This document shows positions 33,501-41,178 of a stretch of DNA of 64,000 nt, piece after piece. Source of the stretch: Chloroflexi bacterium UBA5189 (GTDB lineage Bacteria > Chloroflexota > Limnocylindria > Limnocylindrales > CSP1-4). The DNA is taken from positions 22,637 to 86,636 of the forward strand of contig DHWF01000002.1 in NCBI GenBank assembly GCA_002413045.1, given 5' to 3'. Position 1 is the first letter of the stretch; each line of letters begins with the position of its first letter. Below the pieces are notes generated by a model. It saw only the letters and a program-made list of their open reading frames with translations. It searched no databases and was not told where the DNA came from. The position numbers and the translations under genes were made by a program.

Positions 33501-33985
33501 GGCGACTGGCAGTCGGCCGCCAGCGGCAGCGCCGTCGTGCCGAGCTTGCTGACGACGGCCACATAGTCGATCGATTGGCCGGCGGGCACGAGCGGGACCT
33601 GGACGGTCTCGGTCGGCGCCCCGACGCGGACCGGTGACTCGGCGACCTCGCACACGGTCGCGCCGGCGGTCCTGCCCGCGTTGCTCACGTGCAGCGTCAC
33701 GGCGAGGCCGCCCGCGACCGCCGTCACGCCCGTCACCGAGCCCGTGAACGGCCCCGTGCCTGCGAGCACGGCCCGGCTCGCGACGGCGAGCACGACGATG
33801 AAGGCGATGATCCCAACGGCCGCGATGCCGTGCATCTGGGTTGCGGATGGCTGGGCCAGCTCGAGCGGGTTGCACAGCTCGCACAGTCCGGCGTCCGCCG
33901 GCACGCCCTCCCGCCCGCACCGGATGCAGGGATGGGTCGGCTCCAGCTCGCGCCGGACCGCGGGCGGCGCAGACGAGGTCGTCAT
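33497..33985 (-). CDS. Zinc ribbon membrane protein of unknown function
   Basis: A 162-residue protein. An N-terminal treble-clef-like knuckle pair, CIRCGREGVPADAGLCELC (residues 20-38), is followed by a single transmembrane helix (about 52-75) and an extracytoplasmic beta domain of about 85 residues (VTLHVSNAGRTAG, VPLVPAGQSID). The topology places the zinc ribbon in the cytoplasm. The ATG lies 4 nt past the LLM oxidoreductase stop and its own stop is coupled to the IMPase start. No known family is recognised; the architecture recalls small membrane zinc ribbon proteins. Confidence 0.82.
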   Translation of the reverse strand: MTTSSAPPAVRRELEPTHPCIRCGREGVPADAGLCELCNPLELAQPSATQMHGIAAVGIIAFIVVLAVASRAVLAGTGPFTGSVTGVTAVAGGLAVTLHVSNAGRTAGATVCEVAESPVRVGAPTETVQVPLVPAGQSIDYVAVVSKLGTTALPLAADCQSP

Positions 33986-33989
33986 CGGC

Positions 33990-34826
33990 CTACCAGCGAT
34001 CGACGGCCGCGACGAGGCGGTCGACGTCGGCGGTCGTGCGGGCGGTCAGGATGATCTCGTCGGCGCCGGCCTCCGAGTACTGCGACCAGGTCGCGCGCGG
34101 CGCCTCGATCCAGGGGCTGTTGGCGAGCGCGTCCTGGCCGCTCTTGCTGACGCCGCCGAAGCCAAGGGCAATCCACGCGTCGGTGCGGGCGCGACCCGCG
34201 GCCGCGAGGGCGGCGAGGTAGGCGGGCAGGAGCTGCTCGAACTCTTCGATCTCGGCGGCCCAGCCGTCACCGACCTGTGCCGCGATCCGGACGCCGCGCG
34301 GCGAGCTCGCGCCGATCAGGATCCGCGGCGCCGGATCGGGCACCGGAAAGGCGTGCGCGCCCTCGAGCGGGTAGAACGGGCTCGGGCGAGTCACCGGACC
34401 GCCGGCCCACAGGGCGCGAATGACGGCGACCGCTTCCTCGAGACGATCAGCCCGCTCGGCCACGTCGGGGAAGTCGATGCCGTACGCCAGGTGCTCCGGC
34501 TTCGCGCCACCGACGCCGATGCCGAGGGTGAACCGGCCGCCGCTCCCTTCCTGCAGCGTCGATGCCATTCGTGCGACAACCGCGGGATGCCGGTTCATGA
34601 CATTCGTGACGAACGTCCCGAGGCCGATCCGGCCGGTCATGCCGGCCGCGAGCGCCAGGATCGTGTACTGCTCGACGACGGGCACCGTCTTGTCGCCCTT
34701 GCCGACGAAGTGATCCCACGACCAGACGGCTCGGTACCCGGCGGCTTCGAGCCGGCGCGCGCTCTCGAGCCACCATGCGGGAGTCGCCCCGATCGAGCCG
34801 AGGGAAACCCCGATTGGGAGCGTCAC
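33990..34826 (-). CDS. LLM class F420-dependent oxidoreductase
   Basis: A 278-residue luciferase-like TIM-barrel oxidoreductase. It opens with LPIGVSLGSIGATPAWWLES, has RAVWSWDHFVGKGDK (WDH), IGLGTFVTNVMNRHPAVVA and FTLGIGVGGAKPEHLAYG, typical of the F420-binding LLM subfamily. It is encoded on the same chromosome segment as cofC/D/E. GTG 34826 overlaps the mtnP stop as GTGA. The substrate is not predictable; the operon with mtnP does not prove a role in methionine salvage. Confidence 0.9.
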   Translation of the reverse strand: MTLPIGVSLGSIGATPAWWLESARRLEAAGYRAVWSWDHFVGKGDKTVPVVEQYTILALAAGMTGRIGLGTFVTNVMNRHPAVVARMASTLQEGSGGRFTLGIGVGGAKPEHLAYGIDFPDVAERADRLEEAVAVIRALWAGGPVTRPSPFYPLEGAHAFPVPDPAPRILIGASSPRGVRIAAQVGDGWAAEIEEFEQLLPAYLAALAAAGRARTDAWIALGFGGVSKSGQDALANSPWIEAPRATWSQYSEAGADEIILTARTTADVDRLVAAVDRW

Positions 34827-35671
34827 AGTCCCGTCTCGAACAGCCGGATGTCCTCCGGCGAGATGGCATGGCCGTCGCCCCGGGTCGGGCCGAGGGCCGC
34901 CGCAGCGCCGAGCGCGTCGAGGTCCGCCGGGAAGCGGCCGATGAGGTCGAGCACGACCTGCTGGATTCGCTCGGCGTTCTGCGCGAAGACCTCGAGGACG
35001 CTCATGGCATCCACCGCCGAGGTCCCCTCGTGGACGCCCGCGTCGTAGTCCGTGATGAGGGCGATGTTGACGACGGCCATCCCGAGCTCGCGGCAGAGCC
35101 ACGCCTCCGGGTACTGCGTCATGTTGATGACCTCCCAGCCGGCGTCGCTGAACCACTTGGACTCGGCCTTGGTCGAGAAGCGCGGGCCCTGGATTACGAC
35201 GACGGTGCCGGTCTCGTGGACCTCGATCCCGTGGTCGCGGATCGTCTCGATTGCGAGTTTCCTGAGCACCGGGTCATACGTCTCCGCCGACGAGAGGTGC
35301 GTCACGATGGGGCCGTCGAAGAAAGTGTCTTCGCGGCCGCGAGTCCGATCGACGAACTGGTCGGACACGACGAAGTCGCCCGGCTTGACGTTGAGCTGCA
35401 GCGAGCCCGCGGCGCACGGCGAGATGACCGCCTTGACCCCGAGCGAGCGCATCGCCCACACGTTCGCCCGGTAGTTGATCCTGTGCGGCGGGATCGTGTG
35501 CCGGCGCCCGTGCCGCGGCAGGAACGCCACGCCGCGGCCGGCGACGTTCGCGAGGAAGAACGAGTCGGACGGCGCGCCGTACGGCGTGTCGACCTTGATC
35601 TCGCGGACGTCGTCGAGCAGCGAGTAGAACCCGGACCCGCCGAAGACGCCGATCTCAGCCCGGTCCGTCAT
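34823..35671 (-). CDS. mtnP: S-methyl-5'-thioadenosine phosphorylase
   Basis: A 282-residue purine phosphorylase of the MTAP type, splitting methylthioadenosine into adenine and methylthioribose-1-phosphate. The phosphate site GVFGGSGFYSLLDD, LPRHGRRHTIPPHRINYRAN, AVISPCAAGSLQ, QGPRFSTKAESKWF and GWEVINMTQYPEAWLCRELG identify it; the last segments distinguish MTAP from purine nucleoside phosphorylase. ATG 35671 has GAGGGA 6 nt upstream and a candidate -10 TAGAAT at 35713-35718, so this unit has a normal leader. It heads a four-gene operon. Confidence 0.94.
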   Translation of the reverse strand: MTDRAEIGVFGGSGFYSLLDDVREIKVDTPYGAPSDSFFLANVAGRGVAFLPRHGRRHTIPPHRINYRANVWAMRSLGVKAVISPCAAGSLQLNVKPGDFVVSDQFVDRTRGREDTFFDGPIVTHLSSAETYDPVLRKLAIETIRDHGIEVHETGTVVVIQGPRFSTKAESKWFSDAGWEVINMTQYPEAWLCRELGMAVVNIALITDYDAGVHEGTSAVDAMSVLEVFAQNAERIQQVVLDLIGRFPADLDALGAAAALGPTRGDGHAISPEDIRLFETGL

Positions 35672-35712
35672 CGCATGTCCCTCGCGGTCAGTCGGGGAGC
35701 TCGCACCCGGGG

Positions 35713-35718
35713 ATTCTA
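35713..35718 (-). promoter_or_regulatory. -10 element TAGAAT of mtnP operon
   Basis: TAGAAT lies about 40 nt upstream of ATG 35671, leaving room for a leader with the ribosome binding site GAGGGA. Confidence 0.4.
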
Positions 35719-35747
35719 GCCGCGGATCGACGAGTCGCAGATCGACC

Positions 35748-35753
35748 TACGAT
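35748..35753 (+). promoter_or_regulatory. -10 element TACGAT, leaderless start
   Basis: TACGAT ends 6 nt before ATG 35760 of the DUF1684 gene. Confidence 0.5.
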
Positions 35754-35759
35754 TGCCCG

Positions 35760-36485
35760 ATGACGACTGACGACCCGTCCGGCCTCGAACGCCTGGAGCT
35801 CGCCGACTGGCGGCGGCGCGTCTCGGACCTGTACGCATCCGTCCGCGCTGAGTCGGAGGACGATCCCGAGGCGGCCTGGGAAGTGTGGCGCGAGGAGCGC
35901 GAGAAGCTCTTCCGAACGCATTCGCAGTCGCCCGTCCCCGCGGCGGATCGCCGGGCGTTTCGGGCCCGGAACTGGGCGTACGACCCGCGCCTTCGATTCG
36001 AGGTCGTACTCGAGCCAGGTGAGGCGCCGGCTCCGATCCAGCCCGCGACGGCTGCTGGAGACGCGGCCGCCTTCGGGGGTTTCGGCGGCTTCGGCGGCTT
36101 CGGCGGCTTCGGCGGGCTGACGCTCGCGCTTCCGATCAGCACCGGTGGCGAGGAGTCGTTCACGCGAATCGGGCGCCTGTCGATCCCGTTCCCAGGCGGC
36201 GAACGAACGCTGGGCGCGTACTGGATGGCGGACTACGCAGGCGGCCTGTTCGTGCCCTTCCGCGACGCGACGAACGGCACGGAAACCTACGGCGCGGGGC
36301 GCTACCTCCTCGACACCGCCAAGAGTGCGGATCTCGGCGCAGGTTCCAAACCCAACAGCGTCGTTCTCGATTTCAACTTCGCCTTCCACCCGTCGTGCGC
36401 GTTCGACCCGAAGTGGTCGTGCCCGCTCGCGCCGCCGGAGAACCGCCTGGACATCCGCATCGAGGCCGGCGAGCGACTGACCTGA
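35760..36485 (+). CDS. DUF1684 family protein with FGG tandem repeats
   Basis: A 241-residue DUF1684 protein. The N-terminus (ELADWRRRVSDLYASVR) and REEREKLFRTHSQSPV are family-typical, as are RLSIPFPGGERTLGAYWM, YAGGLFVPFRDAT, GAGRYLLDT and the C-terminal VLDFNFAFHPSCAFDPKWSCPLAPPENRL. The family is of unknown function; the late Cys residues and the fold suggest a metal or ligand site. Between the two parts sits an insertion of five Phe-Gly-Gly triplets (residues 105-119) encoded by a 9-nt tandem repeat. No signal peptide. Leaderless start. Confidence 0.88.
   Translation: MTTDDPSGLERLELADWRRRVSDLYASVRAESEDDPEAAWEVWREEREKLFRTHSQSPVPAADRRAFRARNWAYDPRLRFEVVLEPGEAPAPIQPATAAGDAAAFGGFGGFGGFGGFGGLTLALPISTGGEESFTRIGRLSIPFPGGERTLGAYWMADYAGGLFVPFRDATNGTETYGAGRYLLDTAKSADLGAGSKPNSVVLDFNFAFHPSCAFDPKWSCPLAPPENRLDIRIEAGERLT
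36072..36116 (+). repeat. 9-bp tandem repeat (x5) encoding FGG
   Basis: Five copies of a TTCGGCGGC-like unit, the first and last slightly diverged, encode five FGG triplets within the DUF1684 protein. Unit length is a multiple of three, so copy number changes would keep the frame. Confidence 0.9.
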
Positions 36486-36542
36486 GGCACCGTCGATCGA
36501 CGGTCCGGACCTTCGGACGCGGACCGATCGAGCGCGCGGCCG

Positions 36543-36548
36543 TACCAT
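36543..36548 (+). promoter_or_regulatory. -10 element TACCAT, leaderless start
   Basis: TACCAT ends 7 nt before ATG 36556 of the PPOX-type gene. Confidence 0.48.
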
Positions 36549-36555
36549 CGCGACG

Positions 36556-36984
36556 ATGGACCTCCCACCCGCTGCGACCCTCTCAGAGCGCGTCCAGGCG
36601 TTCCTCGCTCAGCCGCTCTACCCGACGCTCGCGACCGCGAGCGCCGACGGCGAGCCGCACCAGGCGGTGATCTGGTTCCGGCTCGAGCCTGACGGTCGGA
36701 TCCTGGTCAACAGCCGGAGCCCGCGTCGATGGCCGGCCGAGCTGCGCCGGAGCGGTCGCGGCTCGCTCGCGGTCACCGACCTCGAGGATCCGTTCCGGTG
36801 GGTCGGGCTGCAGATCGTCGTCGAGACCGTCATCGACGACGTTGCGCAGGCGCAGGACGACATCGTGTCGCTCGCCGAGCACTACGACGAGGCCGACGAG
36901 GACAGCGTCGCCCGGTTCCGATCGCAGGATCGGATCTCGTTCCGGCTGCGCATCGTCACCGTCCACGACCACCTGGAGGACTAG
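36556..36984 (+). CDS. PPOX class F420-dependent oxidoreductase
   Basis: A 142-residue split-barrel protein of the pyridoxamine 5'-phosphate oxidase-like class that binds F420. Motifs are the N-terminal YPTLATASADGEPHQAVIWF, GRILVNSRSPRRWPAELRRS and VTDLEDPFRWVGLQIVVE, the arrangement seen in F420-binding PPOX proteins of actinobacteria and Chloroflexota. It is followed after 4 nt by an LLM-class F420 enzyme, forming a two-gene operon. The substrate is unknown. Confidence 0.9.
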   Translation: MDLPPAATLSERVQAFLAQPLYPTLATASADGEPHQAVIWFRLEPDGRILVNSRSPRRWPAELRRSGRGSLAVTDLEDPFRWVGLQIVVETVIDDVAQAQDDIVSLAEHYDEADEDSVARFRSQDRISFRLRIVTVHDHLED

Positions 36985-36988
36985 CCCG

Positions 36989-37921
36989 ATGCCGGTTCGA
37001 TTCGGGCTGCAGCTGTGGCCCCAGCGCACGACCTGGCCCGAATTCCGGGAGGCAACGCTCGCCGCCGAGCAGGCCGGCTGGGACTCGGTGTGGGTCTGGG
37101 ACCACCTGCTCGCGATTCAGGGACCCTGGCAGCAGCCGATCTTCGAGGGCTGGGCGCTGCTCCACGCCGCGGCCGCGATCACCGAGCGGGTCCGCCTAGG
37201 CCTCATGGTCGGCGCCAACACGTTCCGCAATCCGGGCGTCACCACGAAGCTGGCGACGACGCTGGATCACGTCTCGAACGGCCGCGCCATCCTCGGCATC
37301 GGCGGCGCCTGGTTCGAACGCGAGCACGAAGCGTTCGGCATCGACTTCGGGACGACGGTCGGCGAGCGCCTCGACAAGCTCGAGGAGGCTGTGCCGCTGA
37401 TGCGCCGCCTGTTCGACGGCGAGCAGGTCAGCCACGAAGGCCGGTTCTACACGCTCAAGAACGCGCTGTGCGAGCCGCGGCCCGTGCAGGCGCACCTGCC
37501 GATCCTCGTCGGTGGCAGCGGGCCAAAGAAGACACTTCGCACCGTTGCCCGCCACGCCGACGCCTGGAACACCAGCGGCGACGTGCACGAGGTCAAGAGC
37601 CACCTCGAGATCCTGGCCGCGCACTGCGCGGACGCAGGCCGCTCGATGTCTGAGATCGAGCTCACGATCAGCTTCCCGACCATCATCCGCGACAACGCCG
37701 CGCAGGCCGAGGCGACCCGCGCCGCGCAGCTCGCCTACAACGGCATCACGGACGGCGGTGGCGGCGTCCCGCTCCTGCTCGGCTCACCGAAGGTCCTGGC
37801 GGACACTCTCCGGCCGTATCTCAAGCTGGGGTTCTCGACCGTCATCGTGCGGATGCCCGCCCCATTCGATCGCCAGACGATCGATCGCCTGCCCGAGGTG
37901 CTCGCGCTCCTCAACGGTTGA
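36989..37921 (+). CDS. LLM class F420-dependent oxidoreductase
   Basis: A 310-residue luciferase-like monooxygenase-family protein. It starts with VRFGLQLWPQRTTWPEF and has SVWVWDHLLAIQGPWQQP, VRLGLMVGANTFRNPGVTTK, GRAILGIGGAWFEREHEAFG and RPVQAHLPILVGGSGPKKTL, a set typical of F420-dependent members. ATG 36989 has GGAGGA about 9 nt upstream, so translation uses a ribosome binding site inside the operon. Its partner is the PPOX-class protein just upstream; both probably use reduced F420 on related substrates (inference). Confidence 0.92.
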   Translation: MPVRFGLQLWPQRTTWPEFREATLAAEQAGWDSVWVWDHLLAIQGPWQQPIFEGWALLHAAAAITERVRLGLMVGANTFRNPGVTTKLATTLDHVSNGRAILGIGGAWFEREHEAFGIDFGTTVGERLDKLEEAVPLMRRLFDGEQVSHEGRFYTLKNALCEPRPVQAHLPILVGGSGPKKTLRTVARHADAWNTSGDVHEVKSHLEILAAHCADAGRSMSEIELTISFPTIIRDNAAQAEATRAAQLAYNGITDGGGGVPLLLGSPKVLADTLRPYLKLGFSTVIVRMPAPFDRQTIDRLPEVLALLNG

Positions 37922-37969
37922 CCGAATCGGCGACCGCGCGGCGGCAGGTCGAGGAGGGCACGCCACGTT

Positions 37970-37982
37970 GAGACTGAGTCTC
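37970..37982. promoter_or_regulatory. Candidate Zur operator upstream of fur-family gene
   Basis: GAGACT-G-AGTCTC is a perfect 6-1-6 palindrome overlapping the -35 of the downstream promoter. With flanks (CGTTGAGACT) it recurs inside the start of znuA with two differences, as expected for a shared repressor site. Confidence 0.6.
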
Positions 37983-38009
37983 GACAAACGGCCAAGCGAG
38001 GCCTATGAT
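37981..38009 (+). promoter_or_regulatory. Promoter TCGACA-17-TATGAT of zur-like gene
   Basis: -35 TCGACA (37981-37986), 17-nt spacer, -10 TATGAT (38004-38009), and ATG 38018 after 8 nt. The palindrome at 37970-37982 overlaps the -35. Confidence 0.65.
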
Positions 38010-38017
38010 GGGCTCAC

Positions 38018-38458
38018 ATGGACGAGCCGAACCCCATCATCGACGCCCTCGACCTCGCCGGCTATCAGCTGACCGCTCCACGTCGCGCGGTAGCGGGTCT
38101 GATTCACTCCTACGGCGGACACTTCACGGCCCTGGAGCTCGAGGCCGCGGCTCGCGACCGACGGCTCGGAGTGAGCCGGGCCACGCTGTTCCGAGCGCTC
38201 GAACTGCTGACCGAGCTCGGCGTCGTCGAACGGATCGATCTGACGACTGGCGAGCACGCTTACGTGGCGTGCGCGCCTGCGCATCACCATCATCTTGTCT
38301 GCTCGCGCTGCGGACGAACGGCGGACGTGGAGGATTCCGGCGTGGCGGAGGCCGTGGCACAGATCGCGCGGCGGAGCGGCTACCGAATTGACTCGCACCG
38401 ACTGGAGCTATTCGGGCTCTGTCGGCACTGCCAGGCAAAGACCAACCTGTCCGCCTGA
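38018..38458 (+). CDS. zur: Fur family regulator, probably Zur
   Basis: A 146-residue Fur-family metalloregulator. The winged helix spans residues 1-80 with TAPRRAVAGLIHSYGGHFTA and SRATLFRALELLTELGVVERID. The metal region has HAYVACAPAHHHHLVCSRCG, giving the His cluster and first CxxC, and a C-terminal CRHC for the structural zinc site. Genes for a zinc-type ABC importer follow 40 nt downstream, so Zur is the best assignment. Autoregulation is suggested by the palindrome over its promoter. Manganese or iron sensing cannot be excluded from sequence alone. Confidence 0.9.
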   Translation: MDEPNPIIDALDLAGYQLTAPRRAVAGLIHSYGGHFTALELEAAARDRRLGVSRATLFRALELLTELGVVERIDLTTGEHAYVACAPAHHHHLVCSRCGRTADVEDSGVAEAVAQIARRSGYRIDSHRLELFGLCRHCQAKTNLSA

Positions 38459-38498
38459 GCGGGCGCCAATCTGCCACAGAAACACAAAGGGGAATGTC

Positions 38499-39482
38499 GT
38501 GCACGCTCCGTTGAGACTCAGTCGCACGGCCTGCAGGGCCGTCGCCGTGGCGGCGTTGCTCAGCCTGGCGGCGTGCAACTCGACGGTCACTCCGTCCCCA
38601 ACGCCCGCCGGCCCGGCACCGACCGCGGCCGGGTCACCGGGAGCGGGAACGGTGACGCCGGTCGATTCGGGGCCGCCGCTCGCGGTCATCGGCACGGAGA
38701 ACTTCTACGCCGACCTGCTCGGCCAGATCGGTGGACCCAGGGTCCGCGCCACGAGCTTCCTCAACGACCCGAACGCGGATCCGCACGCATTCGAGAGCAG
38801 CCCCCAGGACGCGGCCCTCGTGGCCGATGCGAACCTCGTGATCGTCAACGGCCTCGGCTATGACGACTTCATGCAGAAGCTCCTCGGCGCCTCGACCAAG
38901 CCGAATCGGGTGGTCATCGATGTCCAGCAGCTGCTCGGCCTGGCGGACACCGTCAACGTCCACGTCTGGTACGACCCCGCCACGATGCCGAAGGTGGCAG
39001 ACGCCGCGACCGCTGCTCTCTCGACGCTGGATCCGCAGAACGCCGCCTACTTCGCCGCCCAGGAACGGGCCTACCCCACGGCGCTCAAGCCGATCGGCGC
39101 CAAGATCGCCCAGCTCAAGGGCACGTACGCCGGTACGCCGATCGCCTTCACGGAGAACGTGGCCGGCTACCTGACGGACCAGATCGGACTGGTCGTGAAG
39201 ACGCCGGTTGGCTTCATGAAGGCGGTCGAAGAGGGCACCGACCCGGCACCCGCAGACGTCGCCGCCGAGCGCGACCTGTTCACCCAGAAAACGGTGAAGG
39301 TTCTCCTGTACAACAGCCAGGTGATTTCACCCACCACGAGCCAGATCCACGACCTTGCCGCGCAGCAGGGCATTCCGATCGTCGGGGTGGCCGAGACGAT
39401 CCCACCGAGCTTCCAGACCTTCCAGGACTGGCAGCTCGCCCAGCTGACCGAGCTCGAGCAGGCGTTGGCCGGGGCCGGCTGA
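38499..39482 (+). CDS. znuA: Zinc ABC transporter substrate-binding lipoprotein
   Basis: A 327-residue cluster A-I metal-binding protein. A lipoprotein signal ends in LLSLAAC (cleavage before Cys), then a Thr/Pro-rich linker. The metal site is traced by DPNADPHAFE (His), VNVHVWYDP (His), FTENVAGYL (Glu where many ZnuAs have His) and a late acidic region near ETIPPSF. The His-rich loop of classical ZnuA is missing. The start is GTG 38499 with AAAGGGGAA 4-6 nt upstream. A second Zur-like palindrome lies within its first codons (38513-38525). Zinc is the favoured metal given zur; manganese remains possible. Confidence 0.88.
   Translation: MHAPLRLSRTACRAVAVAALLSLAACNSTVTPSPTPAGPAPTAAGSPGAGTVTPVDSGPPLAVIGTENFYADLLGQIGGPRVRATSFLNDPNADPHAFESSPQDAALVADANLVIVNGLGYDDFMQKLLGASTKPNRVVIDVQQLLGLADTVNVHVWYDPATMPKVADAATAALSTLDPQNAAYFAAQERAYPTALKPIGAKIAQLKGTYAGTPIAFTENVAGYLTDQIGLVVKTPVGFMKAVEEGTDPAPADVAAERDLFTQKTVKVLLYNSQVISPTTSQIHDLAAQQGIPIVGVAETIPPSFQTFQDWQLAQLTELEQALAGAG
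38513..38525. promoter_or_regulatory. Second Zur-like palindrome inside znuA
   Basis: GAGACT-C-AGTCGC is a near copy of the operator upstream of zur (two differences in 13, with the preceding CGTT also shared). It lies 14 nt into znuA, in codons for the signal peptide, where binding would block elongation or a promoter in the 40-nt gap. Confidence 0.5.
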
Positions 39483-39484
39483 CC

Positions 39485-40336
39485 GTGGCACTGCCCGTCG
39501 TCCAGTTCAGGGACGCGACGCTCGAGTACCACGAGCGGCGCGTCTGGAGCGATCTGCAGCTGACCTTCGAGGCGCCATCGTTCGTCGCCATCCTTGGCCC
39601 GAACGGCTCCGGCAAGACCTCACTGCTCCGGGTGATCCTGGGCCTGACACCGCTCACGACGGGAACGGTGAACGTCCTCGGCGCGGCGCCGAGGCGCGGC
39701 AATCCGGGCATCGGCTACGTCCCGCAGCACCAGAGCTTTGATCGTGATCTGCCACTTCGAGGTCGTGACCTCGTCGGGCTTGGCATCGATGGGCACCGCT
39801 GGGGAATCGGGCGGCCGTCGGCTCAGCGCGCCCGTGTCGTCCAGGATGCTATCGAATCCGTTGAGGCGGTGGCGTACGCGGATGCGCCTATCGGGCGGCT
39901 CTCAGGTGGTGAGCAGCAGCGCCTCCGGATCGCGCAGGCGCTGGTTGGCGACCCGCAGCTGCTCCTGTGCGACGAGCCGCTGGCCAGCCTCGACCTCCAC
40001 CATCAGCAGGAGATCACCGGGCTCATCGATGGCTGGCATCGTCGGACCGGCCGGACCGTCCTGTTCGTCACCCACGACGTCAACCCGATCCTGCCGCTCG
40101 TCGACCGCGTCCTCTTCGTCGTGAACGGCCGCTGGGCGGCCGGCACGCCGGACGAGATCCTGACGTCGGAACGGCTGTCCGAGCTGTACGGCTCCCATGT
40201 CGACGTGCTGCGCGTCCACGACCGCGTCCTCGTCGTCGGCGACACGACCGGCTCCGGATTCGACCTCGAGCAGCCGCATCACCTGCCCGCGATCGACGAC
40301 GATGCCGGGCATCCTCCGGTGGGGGCTTCGCGGTGA
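39485..40336 (+). CDS. znuC: Zinc ABC transporter ATPase
   Basis: A 283-residue ATP-binding subunit. Walker A is LGPNGSGKTSLL, the Q-loop is GYVPQHQSFDRDLPL, typical of metal importers, the signature is LSGGEQQRLRIAQAL, Walker B is LLLCDEPLASLDL, and the switch His is in FVTHDVNPIL. GTG 39485 is 2 nt past the znuA stop. The stop overlaps the permease start as GTGA, so stoichiometric translation is likely. Confidence 0.93.
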   Translation: MALPVVQFRDATLEYHERRVWSDLQLTFEAPSFVAILGPNGSGKTSLLRVILGLTPLTTGTVNVLGAAPRRGNPGIGYVPQHQSFDRDLPLRGRDLVGLGIDGHRWGIGRPSAQRARVVQDAIESVEAVAYADAPIGRLSGGEQQRLRIAQALVGDPQLLLCDEPLASLDLHHQQEITGLIDGWHRRTGRTVLFVTHDVNPILPLVDRVLFVVNGRWAAGTPDEILTSERLSELYGSHVDVLRVHDRVLVVGDTTGSGFDLEQPHHLPAIDDDAGHPPVGASR

Positions 40337-41178
40337 TCGACCAGGTCATCCACCTCCTCGGCTACGACTTCGCCCAGAACGCGATTGCGGCGGGCATCGT
40401 GATCGCGATCGTGTCCGGCATCGTCAGCCGCTTCGTCGTGGCCCGGAACATGGCGTTTGCCGTCCACGCCCTCGCGGAGCTCGGGTTCACCGGCGCCGCC
40501 GGGGCGATCCTGGTCGGCGTCTCGGCGGTCGTGGGTCTGCTCGTTGGGACTACCATCACGGCCCTGTTCATCGGAGTGCTCGGCGTGCGCGTTCGGGAGC
40601 GCGATTCGGTCGTCGGCGTGGTCATGGCCTTCGGGCTCGGCCTTGGCGTCCTGTTCCTGACCCTCTACCCGCGCTACGCGACCGAGGCGTTCACGATCCT
40701 GTTCGGCACGATCACCGGCGTGAACCGGGGCGACGTCGTGCTGCTCATCGCGATCGGGATCCTGACGCTCGGAGCCCTCGCGATCGTCTACCGGCCGCTC
40801 ACCTTCGCGACGGTCGACCCGGAGGTGGCCGAGGCCCGCGGCGTCCCGGTCGGTGCCCTCGCGATCGTCTTCCTCCTCATCATGGCGGCTGCGGTTGCGG
40901 AGGCGGTCCAGGTCGTGGGTGTCCTGCTGATCCTGACGTTGCTCATCACGCCCGGCGCGTCGGCGGAACACCTGACCGCGCGGCCCGGCCGAGCCACGAC
41001 CTACAGCGTTGCGCTGGCGCTGATCTGCGTGCTCGGCGGGATTCTCCTCGCGCTCGTCACCAACCTGCCGGTCAGCGTCTTCGTCACCGGACTGAGCTTT
41101 GCCAGCTACCTCCTGGCGCGGTTCGTTCTGGGTCCGGCAACCCTGGCTCGCGAGGGTCGGCAGCTCGTCGGTTCCTGA
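40333..41178 (+). CDS. znuB: Zinc ABC transporter permease
   Basis: A 281-residue permease of the ZnuB/MntB (ABC-3) family with about eight helices. Typical blocks are MAFAVHALAELGFTGAAGAIL, the EAA-like region ATVDPEVAEARGVPV, and a C-terminal VTNLPVSVFVTGLSF. GTG 40333 overlaps the ATPase stop. Its TGA stop abuts the stop of the convergent gene, making TGATCA at 41176-41181. It completes a zur-znuA-znuC-znuB locus. Confidence 0.93.
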   Translation: MIDQVIHLLGYDFAQNAIAAGIVIAIVSGIVSRFVVARNMAFAVHALAELGFTGAAGAILVGVSAVVGLLVGTTITALFIGVLGVRVRERDSVVGVVMAFGLGLGVLFLTLYPRYATEAFTILFGTITGVNRGDVVLLIAIGILTLGALAIVYRPLTFATVDPEVAEARGVPVGALAIVFLLIMAAAVAEAVQVVGVLLILTLLITPGASAEHLTARPGRATTYSVALALICVLGGILLALVTNLPVSVFVTGLSFASYLLARFVLGPATLAREGRQLVGS

